Shown: positions 12,359-22,910 of the stretch, piece after piece
Layout of the letters: each line of letters starts with the position of its first letter
Position numbering within the stretch: the stretch's first letter is position 1
Position numbers and translations under genes: made by a program
The notes under the pieces: model-generated
Database searches by the model: none
Told to the model about the DNA's origin: nothing
Seen by the model: the letters and a program-made list of their open reading frames with translations, nothing else
Source of the DNA: Chalciporus piperatus
Lineage: Eukaryota > Basidiomycota > Agaricomycetes > Boletales > Boletaceae
Assembly (NCBI GenBank): GCA_038093975.1
Contig: JBBPTG010000108.1
Span: 23,162-87,161 of the forward strand
Reading direction: 5' to 3'
Length of the DNA stretch: 64,000 nucleotides

Positions 12359-12366
12359 CGGATGGA
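12315..12366 (+). repeat. 26-bp perfect tandem duplication at kinase 3' end
   Basis: Copy 1 is 12315-12340 and copy 2 is 12341-12366, identical over 26 bp. Because 26 is not a multiple of three, copy 2 is read in another frame and supplies the TGA at 12356-12358. See the kinase entry for the consequence. Confidence 0.95.
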
Positions 12367-13105
12367 GGCCGGTTTGTGGGGGCGCCGATAGGATATCCTG
12401 ATTAGCGAGCGTGTTTGTGGTGCGTGGAGGACTCCAAGTCGGATCAGATGGAAAATATTCGAGTATCTACGGTGCTTCAAGTTGCCTACTCAGGAATCGG
12501 CGTAATCCAAATTAATGGTGGTCATGTCAGACTCAGCGGTACGTTCACGTACCACGCACCACAACAATCTGGTATTTTTTGAGCAACGACCTTACTGTGA
12601 AATTTGAATAGGAAGTGCTGGGAGGAACCTTCTGAACGTCGCTTAGGAAGGTCTGTGGCCATATCCGCACGCTTCAAGCAGCTCCGCCGTGGGTCCAAAA
12701 GTCCAGCACAGCGCCAAGATACGTTTGAACTTCGTGCCCCCAAGCACGGGCAAGGCAGGCATGCTAGAATCGTGAGGGAATGTTCCATGGCGTCACTGTT
12801 GTCATTTCCAATTGAGAGTTGCAGCGGTCGTCTCGGCGAGGTTTAGGACTTTTCTGCTTCTAGTACTCACATCCTGGAATCTGTTTCAGCTGTGGTACTA
12901 GTTTGGTACTAGTATAACCTGGTATACTTGAAGCTCTTAATCGTGACGGACGCTAATCATGAGTTGTCCGAAAGATTTTCATATCAAACTTGAACGGAGG
13001 CATCGCACTTTTTCTGAAGACCATGACTCGGACGTCTTACTGGTACCACGTCGTACTACTTAAGCCCCGGCAGCCAACCATCGCACAGAGATATTTAGTT
13101 CTTAC
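12367..13105. other. Intergenic stretch, no gene seen
   Basis: No supported coding frame. Two near-identical TGGTACTAG stretches (about 12894-12922) are visible, too short to interpret. The right half should contain the promoter of the gene starting at 13106. Confidence 0.5.
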
Positions 13106-14968
13106 ATGATTTATTCAGGTCGAACACTGCTCATGATCCCGACGAGCGATGTGGAGCGGTCAGCCTCAGCATTTCGGACTAGCCACCGGCTGGCTACGCT
13201 AGCCGCCGTGAGTTCTACGATCTACATGCACGATAAGTATACCTATGCTTTACTTTTTTCCAGCAACTCATTCGGGCCAGCAACTCGTCCCCATCCACCA
13301 CACCTGTGAGCACCTCGCTTTATCACGATTCCTACCACCCATGTGACACTGTAGAACATGCCACCTGCGATTTTTCTCGTCACAGGTCTTCATACCAAGC
13401 GGCGTCCTTCTGATCAGACCACCATCGAAAGAGCTCAGGTTGGCAAACACCAAGCTCTCCCGTTGCAAGCTCCTCATCGGGATCTTATGGGAACGTCGGC
13501 GCACAAGACCGCGACAGACGAAGGGAAAGATGTCAACCAAACCAAGCCGATACGTCCTCCAGCTGGCAAGTTCAAGTTTGTGCCGAAGCCGTTGATTCTG
13601 GTCGAGAGGATGAAGGTTCGAAGACGAATACTTGGGTCACCTTCCACTTCCGCCTTGAGGCTTCACGCGGATACGCCAGGAGATACCGAACCCAGAAAGG
13701 ATATTCCTGGGTCTTTGTCGCAACCGGCTGCTGCTACAACGACCAACCTCACGCCGACAAACCACACAACGCCTGGGCCTCGCCGCAGCTCCTATTCGCC
13801 CTCAGCACGTTACAATTTGCGAAATGATGCTGTCGCGGCCTTCAGAGGCGGTTTTGGCATCCCGCGAGAAAACAGACTTTCCTCGGCCGTCATCTCAGAC
13901 CTCAGCCCTTCGAGCACAGCTACGTTCGTAGATAACTCTCCGTCTTGCACAAAACGGTCGTCAAAGGTCCAATTGCTCACGGAGATTCTTCCCGGCTCCG
14001 AGATGGCCAAGCTCGATAGGCCTCGTATATCTAACTTCGGCCTCAAGGCGTTTGTAACCTCGGTACTCGGTCGGACTTTTCAGTTCGCTGATACGTTTGG
14101 ACCTGCGATGGCGAGTACGCCTCTAAGATCCAGTCGAACAAGGACGAACAATCCATCGACGTCGATCACGTACTCGCCGTTTCCATTGAACGAGACATCT
14201 GGACTCCCAGACGATTTCGCGATCCCTTCACCCACGTCTCGCGTTGGTTATTCGTTCAACGCTGCACCAGATTCGTACATCGTAAAGCTCCCCAAGACCC
14301 GGTCGACCGTTTCACATTCGCGTTTGAATAGGACGAGTATTGTGTCCACAGCAAGCACCGCCGTTTCGTACTCGGAGCCCTGGTCTGACTCTTATCAGAC
14401 CGTGCAAGCAAGCCCTTCTAAGGCGATTCTCGACTCAAGGAGGTCGCTAAACCGCCTTATGTCCCCAACTTTGGTTCTCGACGGCGTATTCGCCATCCCC
14501 CGTGCGTTATCCCTTGTGTCCCCAGCGAAGTCCACACACAGGTTCCTCCCAACTCACAAGCTCACACCGCGTCTACGTCCACCACTCTCGGATGCTACGA
14601 ATACGACTCCGAGCACCCCACCACCCGCGGCAACGATATCTGGTGCAGCTTCGAGACATGGTTCAGATTCACCCCGGTCGAGGCTCGCACGTGTGCTGAG
14701 CTTGAGTGCCAGCCAGAACGTGGACATGTGCGGCGAACCTGTGATACCACGCGTACGGAAGTCGTACGTTCCACCCCTCGTGACGGACGTCAAGGCATCC
14801 ATCGATCCAGTGACGCAGAACGAGATCGAGGCACTGCGTGCACGCGGGCGAGTCAGTGCAAACCCCGGATCGACAACGCTCAATTCATTCCTTGAGCTCG
14901 CTCCCGTCGGAAGGGTGGCGAAGTTGAGGGAGAAGTGGGAACGGGGAGCCGTGGGCCTCGGGGAATGA
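13106..14968 (+). CDS. Uncharacterised disordered protein, 3 exons
   Basis: I do not recognise this protein. Proposed exons 13106-13207, 13264-13305 and 13355-14968 join in phase 0 through two clean introns (GTGAGT...TTCCAG and GTGAGC...TGTAG), giving 585 residues. The alternative is to start at the ATG at 13358 inside exon 3 (536 residues). The protein is rich in Ser, Thr, Pro and Arg with few hydrophobic runs and looks largely disordered. Two short ordered-looking segments stand out: KFKFVPKPLILVERMKVRRR near residue 120 and GRVAKLREKWERGAVGLG at the C-terminus. It is transcribed towards the PSD gene (convergent 3' ends). Function unknown; a cytoskeletal or signalling scaffold is only a guess. 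Confidence 0.65.
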
Positions 14969-15465
14969 AATAAGTTCCTGCGAGTAGGAAACCTTCTGGC
15001 TTGTTGTTTGGTTGTTCCCCTCGAGCTTTGGTCGTCGCGGCTTTGGAACTTTGTGCATGTGCGCCTCCGTTTGGTTGGTTTCACTCGTGTCCTTTGGAAC
15101 GGATGTATTTTCTTTTACGACCCATTCATCCATCTCCCATATGCTCAATTGATCCACGAGGCAGCATAGAACAAAGCCTGCTTGCATTAACACACACATA
15201 TCAAAGGTATAGTATCTGTGGAATGATACGGTTCGTACCGTTTCTACAAAGCACTCTCTCGCCGCAGACATGACGCAATTCAAGTTATCCTATAGGCTCT
15301 TCCGATCGCATCAACACGTAATACATAATGCATCAGGAGTTGTGCATCTCCTCAGCGGCGGGTTATACACATCGAAGCCTCCACATAGCCCGAAAGCCAT
15401 CACACGAACTTGGTATATATCTCTACATACCCACCACTCAATTCCATCCAATTCCATCCACCCAC
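14969..15465. other. Convergent 3' intergenic region
   Basis: About 500 bp between the 3' ends of two convergent genes. No further gene is supported; it presumably contains both 3' untranslated regions and termination signals. Confidence 0.5.
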
Positions 15466-16766
15466 TCACGCATCATTCTTGCGTCCGAGCGAGTACCCAA
15501 CTTTCATGAGGGTCTCCATGGCCTTCCCATCTGCGTCAGGTGTGGAGTATGCCAACAGGTCCTTGTCGAACGTGACAAAGTTGGGAGGAAAGATCGTAAT
15601 AACGGTGCTTCCACCATATGCAAAGTAACCGAGCTCGTCTCCTCGTTGCACGACCGAATTTTCCTACGGATTCACCCCGTCAAATCCTTGAATAATGATG
15701 GCATCTACAGACTGGGGAATAACGCACCTCGACCGTCCATGCGATGCTTCCAACGAGCAATGCGCCGACGGCAATGAAGGCGATGGGTTGGTCGGATGGA
15801 GTGTGCCGCATGAAGAGCACAGAACGTCTGTTGCGGGAGAATACATCAAGATTGGTTTGGTTGATGGCTTGGGGATTGACTGTGACCAATTCGATCAGCT
15901 ACGCAGTCATACGTAATTTATATACGCTTACCTGTATAATATTGGCCTGGAATATCTATCGGTTGTCCTTCAATTCTGGCGTCGACGGGGGAGTGGAAGC
16001 GGTGGTAGTCTGACGGGGCGAGACGGAAAATGGCAAGAGATCCGCCTTCAAACTGGGTACATCTCGGATTGGAAGCATCGAGATTGAGAAGCTGAGGGAT
16101 GTTGAACTCGTCGCCCTTGACCCAGAACTTGCGTGCAAGATCGAAGGTGGGGTAGACAACGAGACGACAATCTGCTGCGGAGCAAATCACATTGGGATCC
16201 TGCGCCTTCTCTACAGGGCGAACACCAGGCTTGAGCTTTCGGTAGAAGAACTCGTTGAAGGTGCGATACTTGTCGGTGTCTGGCTCGAGGAGTTCGTCTA
16301 GGGACAAGTGGTAGGTTCTGATGAAGGGGAGGATGTTCTTGACGGACTCGGGAGAGTCATAGATCACTCCTTCGCGTATGCTCTGCTTCCGAAGGAGATC
16401 CTCTACACGATGGTTCTCTTCGAGTAGTTTGACCTGCTCTTTCCCGCAGAAGAGCAGATGCATCCCAAGACGAGCGTAGATGGGCATCTCCTCGAAGATC
16501 TTCTCGCCCGTATTTCTGTTTATTATGACATAGTTGCCGACATGGTACTTGGATGCGAGATTTTCAAGCTGGGGAACGAGTTTGCGCAAGAAGGGCAGGC
16601 GAGTGTGAGTAGCTGCATGGATCCCCTGTGTGCCATCGCTACGAGATGTATTCTCGACGAGATCTGTGAATCCCTTAGCAACTTTATCGTCGTCAGCACC
16701 GACAAGGCCTGAATCATCTGTGATGTGTTCGACTGGTTTGGTGATGTGGTGGAGGTGCAGATGCAT
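15466..16766 (-). CDS. Phosphatidylserine decarboxylase, 3 exons
   Basis: Converts phosphatidylserine to phosphatidylethanolamine. Exons 16766-15932, 15879-15728 and 15663-15466 give 394 residues with consistent phases. Catalytic features are in order: an Asp near residue 199 (CSAADCRLVVYP), the His-rich DYHRFHSPV near 254-262, and the self-cleavage motif GGST near 346-349 within ELGYFAYGGSTVI. Cleavage before that Ser would give a short alpha chain bearing the pyruvoyl group. The variant is GGST rather than LGST, as in the PSD2-like class. I see no N-terminal membrane helix, mitochondrial presequence or C2 domain; one hydrophobic stretch (IAFIAVGALLVGSIAW) lies in exon 2 and is part of the fold. 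Introns are 52 and 64 nt. Confidence 0.93.
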
Positions 16767-17393
16767 GATAGCAGCTTAGATTGCAGCGGGGTGGGTGGTA
16801 ACTTAAGTACACCAAAGCGAACAAGCAGTAACCTAGAGACGGCTAAATAAAGCCTAGATACCGGGTATCACAAGGTTGGTAGCAGTGCACCGTCTAATCA
16901 ACCGTCGAGACGAGAGAAGGAGAGCAACGGGATATTTGGTGTTGCTCGCCTCTAGACCCGTTTGAAAAGGGTGCACAGTGCTAGGCGAACGACTGTTTTC
17001 GTCCGACTCTCAATGGGAGGTACATGAGGGTACTACTACATGCAATCTGTAGCGCTGAGAAGCCGTGATCCGGTGTTGCACTTGATCCTATATTTAGAGA
17101 CTGGGCCAGGTAGTTCGAGCAGCTGATCTTGGGACAGCTCAGGGTTCTTCCTATGGTTGATGTCTGCTTCGAGCCATCTGGTGATACCATCAAACCTCAT
17201 TTCTCCGAGGATGATGGGCGTCTTGTTCGTTGTTGTAAGGGAATGATGCAAGAACAGAAGAAATCAGCGAGTATTACTGTAAAGACCTAGAAGGCAAGCT
17301 TGACTCGCGTTTGCGTATTTGCTCGTATTTGTGCGTACACTTACGATGGATGGCAACAACTAGGAATTCGAGAGTATACAACACGCTACACGC
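16767..17393. other. Intergenic stretch, no supported gene
   Basis: Promoter side of the PSD gene and 3' side of the NTPase gene. A 71-codon minus-strand frame (17251-17036) starts MHHSLTTTNKTP and contains MRFDGITRWLEADI; I recognise nothing in it. No other structure seen. Confidence 0.4.
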
Positions 17394-20300
17394 TTATTCC
17401 AAAGCGTCATCATACCTGCCAACAAGCAAGTGTCTATCCATGTCACCGTCGATAGGTCGAGACTGAAGGAAAGGATCTTCAATCCAGTGATAGCATTCAT
17501 CCCCAATGTTCCAAAACGGCTTCATCCTCCTCACGGCGGAAAGCGAATCGGCATCTAGTCGCCCATGTTCGCCGAGGAAGTGACTTGTCGCTAACAGGTA
17601 TTGGTATATACCACTTTCACCTGGATGAATGACCCTGTACACCTTGTCCGAGCATCCATACGCAGTGAGACTGTAACGGGGATGAACGGATTGGTGGTAA
17701 ATGGATTCTGGCTGAGGCGAAACTCGAGGACTTTGTGGGGGGAGAGACGTATCCGTAGAAGATGATGGTGGGGAAGCGGGATTAGGAGCAGACGGATTGG
17801 CTTCGGACTGCTTTTGGCCAGGGGGGGGCTGCTTTGGAAGCGACAGGACGACGGTCTTAATCTCGGCGACAGGGGTGCGACTCGGCATCACTCCCAGCTC
17901 GGCGACGATGGTTATGTACGGCCGAGCGTCGCCGTCGGGTTCAAAGTAAAAAAGACCGACATCTTCCTGCTTGAAGGCAAAGGTGTCTGCACCACTCGCT
18001 TTGGTGCGTCTCTTGACCTGGAAGAGAATCGCAGACATCACAGATTCTTCGAGAGGTACGTCTTGATTGAGGAGAACAGGAATGACCAAATCCACAGCGT
18101 TCTGCTGGTCATGGCAGATGAACGCCATGCCCCTAACGAATGCGGCGAATACCGCTTGTGTCGATGGCGCGGTGTTGTCAACAGCCTTGACGAAATGTGT
18201 GAACCGCACGACTGAGTCTTTGAACTGTTCTTCGAACGTTTCGCCCTTGGCGTTGTCGGGACGGCTGGCCAAGATGTCGGTCGCGCAGTTGCCAGCAAAT
18301 AGTTGGCGTATGAAAGTGACGAGGTTGCATCCATGGCTGAAGCAGGCATGGCCTTCCTCCACTACAGCGCGCATGTATGCCTGGACAAGCAAACAGCGCA
18401 TAATGAGCTCCCCACGCTGACCCCGATCGAGCAGCCCGCTAGACATATTATTGATGAGCAACAACTGGAGCATGACGTTGACGGGAGGAGTGCCCGAGGG
18501 GTTCGCGGCCTCATCAGCTCGAGTTTGGAAATCATGGAGTTGTTGCATGGCCGCCTCGGCAAGTAATGGCTCGGAAGGATATCCAGAGCAGAAGGAAGTA
18601 CGATGTTTGGGAACTGAATATACCAAGCGCATGTGACTGGTCACCATATCAACTTGCGCCTTGTGTGAAGACTCGTGGCGAGGCTCGTAGTCCAACATAA
18701 GCATAACATCGATGACCGCAGTCAGAGCAGTAGGGGAGACTTTATCATGATCGACGCTGATGTCCTGTCTGCAAAGCAACTTCGTTCGTGCGAAGTCAAT
18801 CAAGCTGGATCTGGCCCCCCTGCGTTCCCTAGCTTCGTACATTGTCCACCACCTGAGGGAGAGTGGTCAGTAATGAAGACATATAACACAGAGGTACGTA
18901 CAAGGGTCGTCCCCATCTCGCAAGAAATTCGATCGTGGAAAGGTCTTTCAAGCGCAGCTTTCTGGGTCAGCCGCGGGCAACAGTCGAACGGAACTTCGGT
19001 AATAGGCGCTTGAAGCTTGTCACTATTGACCCTTGCTCGTTCGGATGCGGCTTGTTGGCCTGGCGGAGCAAGCAAACTCAATGAAGAATGGGTGGAAAGG
19101 AAGATAGAGAACAGTGATGATTCAAAAAGATCAGAGAGGACCGAGTAAAGAACATCGAGCAACGTGTGGTTGTCACCCACTGGTTGGCCCAACACGTGAG
19201 CTTCGTCGAAATATAATATGACCTTGACATTACGCGGGTGCGTAGGAGAGAGAAAATGGTTGTCCAAGGCGGTCAGGAGCGACGTAAGGCTTTCCTTCAC
19301 CAAGGTGCCGGCCGCGTCAGTTGGAGCCTGGTCGGAAGAATGAAACAGATGAGCGTTGTTTCGTTGTGGATACATTGAATACACGCACCGATGGCTGCTG
19401 GCTCTGATTCCATGACTTCAGCACCGTGTCATAAAGCGACGCGCGATGAGTAGACAAATATTGTCTCCAGAGTTCGGGTGAGCCTTTCTGGACTGAGCGT
19501 GTCTTTCTAGATACGTCCGAAAGACGAGTAGTGGCCTCGCGAAATAAATGATGAAAAAACATCCGGAAGCGGAATTGACAGTGCTCGATAGACTTTGGCG
19601 ATTCAATGAAGAAGGTACGGATTTGGTTGTCCGGCGCGGGGAAAGCAAAAACTAGAAGAAATAAAAGATCAATGTCCAAAGAATGGCAGAGTGTGTGTAC
19701 CACACACCGGCATCGTTCATTCGAAGATTGAATGGGAGCGTGAACACTTCCTTCGCGAGTTCGTCTACCATGCGAGACTTCCCAGTTCCCGAGCTCTGGA
19801 CGATTGCAACATAATTGGTGTGCGGTTTGGTTCGATCCATCGCATTGATATTGTTGAGAAGAAGTTGGTTGATTGCACCGCTGTATGGGGCATCCCATGC
19901 GTCCTTGATCGCTATTGAAAGGGAGCGATTCGTCACAGATCAATTCCTGCTAGCTGGAGAGGAACTACATCTAATCCAACCATACCTTGTACTAGAAATA
20001 AATGTGAGCACGTTTTTACACGTCATTTTTGGGGCACGCACTATCACTCAAGTCCACGCCGAAGGCGAGTCTAGGTTGCATTGGTGGCTGGAGAGGTTTT
20101 AGAATGTCTGTGTAGGAAGAATTATATTGAACCTGTCTCCCCGTGAACTGACGCACAAATGCTTACCGAGGTCCCTGATGCGCCTGTAGGACTTTTCCTT
20201 CCATGCTTTATCAAGTTCTTCTTGCAAGCTAGGAGTCTCGTTAACGATCTTCCAAGCGTCCAGTATATCCGCATATTTAGGATTTAGAAGCCCGTCGGAG

Positions 20301-20434
20301 GCCATCACAATACACGGGAGGAGGAATGCTTGGAATCGGGGTACGAGCTTGCCATCTGGCAAGTCGAACGTTCTAGCAAGCTCGTTGACCTGCTGGTCAA
20401 GCTCCTCATGGGATCTAGGCACTGGTAATGACAT
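17394..20434 (-). CDS. Basidiomycete-type P-loop NTPase, 5 exons, with an apparent 1-nt frameshift
   Basis: Exons 20434-20167, 19911-19708, 19651-19389, 19327-18902 and 18852-17394 would give about 870 residues. Walker A is SSGTGKSRMV near residues 129-138 and Walker B is VILYFDEAH near 281-289. The family is large and variable in Agaricomycetes and resembles, from memory only, the NTPase modules of Crinkler/RHS-type proteins; its role is unknown. In exon 4 the frame reading to FDCCPRLTQ must change by one base to continue as LSTIEFLARWGRPL and WWTMYEARER after the intron. The extra base lies close to 18961 and no intron explains it. Exon 5 alone stays open for 482 codons, so the lesion is recent, or is an assembly error. 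The first intron (255 nt) is unusually long. Confidence 0.75.
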
Positions 20435-21161
20435 CGTAATTCTGAGTGTGAAGTTGGGGGTGGCTGTCAGGTGGAAGAGAGCTGGGATCTTCGTGAAATC
20501 TTGTCTGTGTTCAGTCTTGCCGTAGCAAGCCTGTAAGTGGGTGTTTTTTCCCCTTTCAGGTGGCATCAAGATATGGACTCTAGCCGACTCAGACTGGCCA
20601 CGAGGACAAGACACTCGAATACTTATTAAAGTTATTTCCCGTCCAATGCTCCAGGCAAAGAGCTCTGGTTGGCACAACAGTCCCGGGCCATCACCTTTGA
20701 CTCTTGAGACCGTCCGACGACGGGTGCGTAGTCCGACATTGACGTTTAGTCTTGCAATTGGATACCCAGTCTCCAATTAGCAGTTGGACCGCTAACGACC
20801 ATTTTGTGCCAGACGGAGAGCTATCCACGAACGTAGAGTCAGCGCTCCAAGGGCTGACGTCCGAGATCATGGTTGACGAGAGTCTGTTTGTTGGACTGCC
20901 AGTGGAAACGCTGGTCTGAGCCTAACCAGTAAGTACCACGCCTCGCACTGCCTCCGCTGGTACAGGATGACAGCCATCATTGAGCGCTTGAGCCATCAGC
21001 TCATACCTGCTGCGTCCTCCGCAGCGATTCCTGCCATGCATTAAGAATACCCCCTGCGCAGCACCACTGAAGACAGTCGACACCCACCACCATTAGCCAC
21101 CGGAATCTGGAAGTCGAGTCTGAGTCCTACGACTCGGACACCCCAACTCTGATTCACGGCC
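20435..21161. other. Divergent intergenic region, no gene seen
   Basis: Lies between the divergent NTPase (minus) and unknown 485-residue gene (plus), so it carries both promoters. Positions 20700-20765 resemble the 3' end of the Gin4-like kinase gene (see findings). No complete frame is supported. Confidence 0.45.
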
Positions 21162-22910
21162 ATGAGCCTCGATCGAAACCTCTTCACTCTCCTCCTCACC
21201 CCAAACGCCGCCTTGTCAGCGGCGGTCTCTCCAGCTGGTTCTGGGGCGAGCACGGTGGTTGACCTCACGGATCCGTCTGGAACGATACACTACCGAAAGC
21301 GACGGATTGTGTCGCAAGGTGTATACAGGATGGAGCTATCCGGTAGACCTTGTCCTGGCGTATTAACAGCTTAGTCGCTCACTCTGTCAGCGCAGACCCG
21401 CTATCTGAGGCGCCACTCGCTTCAGCGACAGCCCCAAGCGCCACGAGTAAACACAAGACTCTCGAACTATACAACCCATCTCAGGTCGTTGAACTCAAGT
21501 ACACCGGTACGCTCACGTTTCGTTGGTCGTTCAAATGGGAAGAGTGAGTGCAAACAATTCCTATTTTCCTGACCTTGAGCCTCGATGCGATGATGAAATG
21601 ATTCTTCCAGACACGAATTTGAATGGAAACGCGAAGAGTGTTTCATCATCCGAAAACCGGACCCACCCGTACTCGTCGCACTGACGAAAGAACCCCCAGG
21701 TCGGATAAAGAGTAGTGCAGTGCAGATACTAGACTACAATCTCAACAGGTGAGGGCAGCTCATTCCTAGTATACCGATTTGCCCTCATACGGTACGCATG
21801 CTAGGTTCGACATCACAGACAGGAAAGGTCTCGAGATTGTCATCTTGACTGCTCTCTTGACTTTCGGCGATGCAAGCGATGCATACCACGAGCCAACCAC
21901 AGCCGCTTCTCCAGCTACCTCGACTTCACCTCCGCTGCTAAAAGCGCTCACAGAGACCCCTTGGAAGAGCTTCACCAGCACCAGCTCCTCTACTCCCACA
22001 CCACCACCAAAACCCCCACCTAAGAAAGGCGTCGAACGCATCGCCGAACTACAGCAGGGCAGAGGGGAAGTAAACGAGGTTAGCGTGCTTGAGGAAGGTT
22101 CAGTCAAGGATTACGCCAAGCACTGCTCGCAGCTCTTGCAGGTATTCATCTCGTTCCCTCACTCCCGATTTTCGCATCTTACGGGTGCCCATGGTGCAGG
22201 ACGACGCTATGCTTTTTATCATTTTTCGTTCTTCGGATCCCACACAGGTACCGAAAGTGCTGCAAGTTGTCGAGGAAACCAAGAGATTACGACACAAAGC
22301 AGGTAGAAACGTTTTTCCGCGCATATATGTATGCTCTCTGATTTCACATGTCGATTCAGGGACTCCCGATTTGCATCAGTACGTCCTCCATGAAACAGAC
22401 CCGGGGAAATGGAAGGGGAAGACCAAAGAAAATGCCTACACCCCACCTCGTAACATCACCATACACCTCAGCAAGATCGACATCCCCGAGCTTCGTCCTC
22501 GAGACACGTCGGCAGCTCAGAGTTCCCAAAAGCGTCCCGCCGAGAAACGCGATAGCAAGAAAGACAAGGACAACAACAAGAAGGCCAAGGATACGTCCTC
22601 TCCATCCCTCCCTCCAAGATCTCACACAGTCCTTCACAAACCCCGATCGCAGTACTTTTGGAACCACGCTCCCCATCCTAGTCAAGAAGTGTACTACCAA
22701 TCCCAATACCCGTCCCCACATCGCGGCCCACCGCCACTCCCTCCCCGTGCGCGCTCGGCGGACTCGGGCTCGGGAACACTCCGTCGGCAATCGATGTACG
22801 GCTCTCTTAATGGAAGAATGAACCACCATGCGTCCGAAGAAGACCTGCCCGGTCCTAGTTCACAACCCGCTCCTTCCTCTGGAATCTTTGGTCGGCTTTT
22901 GGGGAGGTGA
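21162..22910 (+). CDS. Conserved-looking fungal protein of unknown function, 6 exons
   Basis: Exons 21162-21342, 21396-21543, 21611-21748, 21805-22141, 22200-22302 and 22360-22910 give 485 residues with consistent phases. The N-terminal part looks like an all-beta fold with a Trp-rich core: TLTFRWSFKWEEHEFEWK, then PDPPVLVALTKEPPG and ILDYNLNRFDITDRKGLEIV, and AMLFIIFRSSD later. I associate this pattern loosely with tubby/LURP-type barrels but cannot place it in a family. The C-terminal third is disordered, basic (KKDKDNNKKAK) and Pro-rich (PPLPPRARS), which could bind SH3 domains. No signal peptide or membrane helix. The gene starts at the first ATG after a likely promoter. Confidence 0.8.

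Noticed and set aside
20099..20776. A longer N-terminus for the NTPase from the extended frame up to 20776
   Set aside because: The family-like N-terminus starts MSLPVPRSHEELDQQ at 20434; the upstream extension is not ordered and includes the kinase-like echo.
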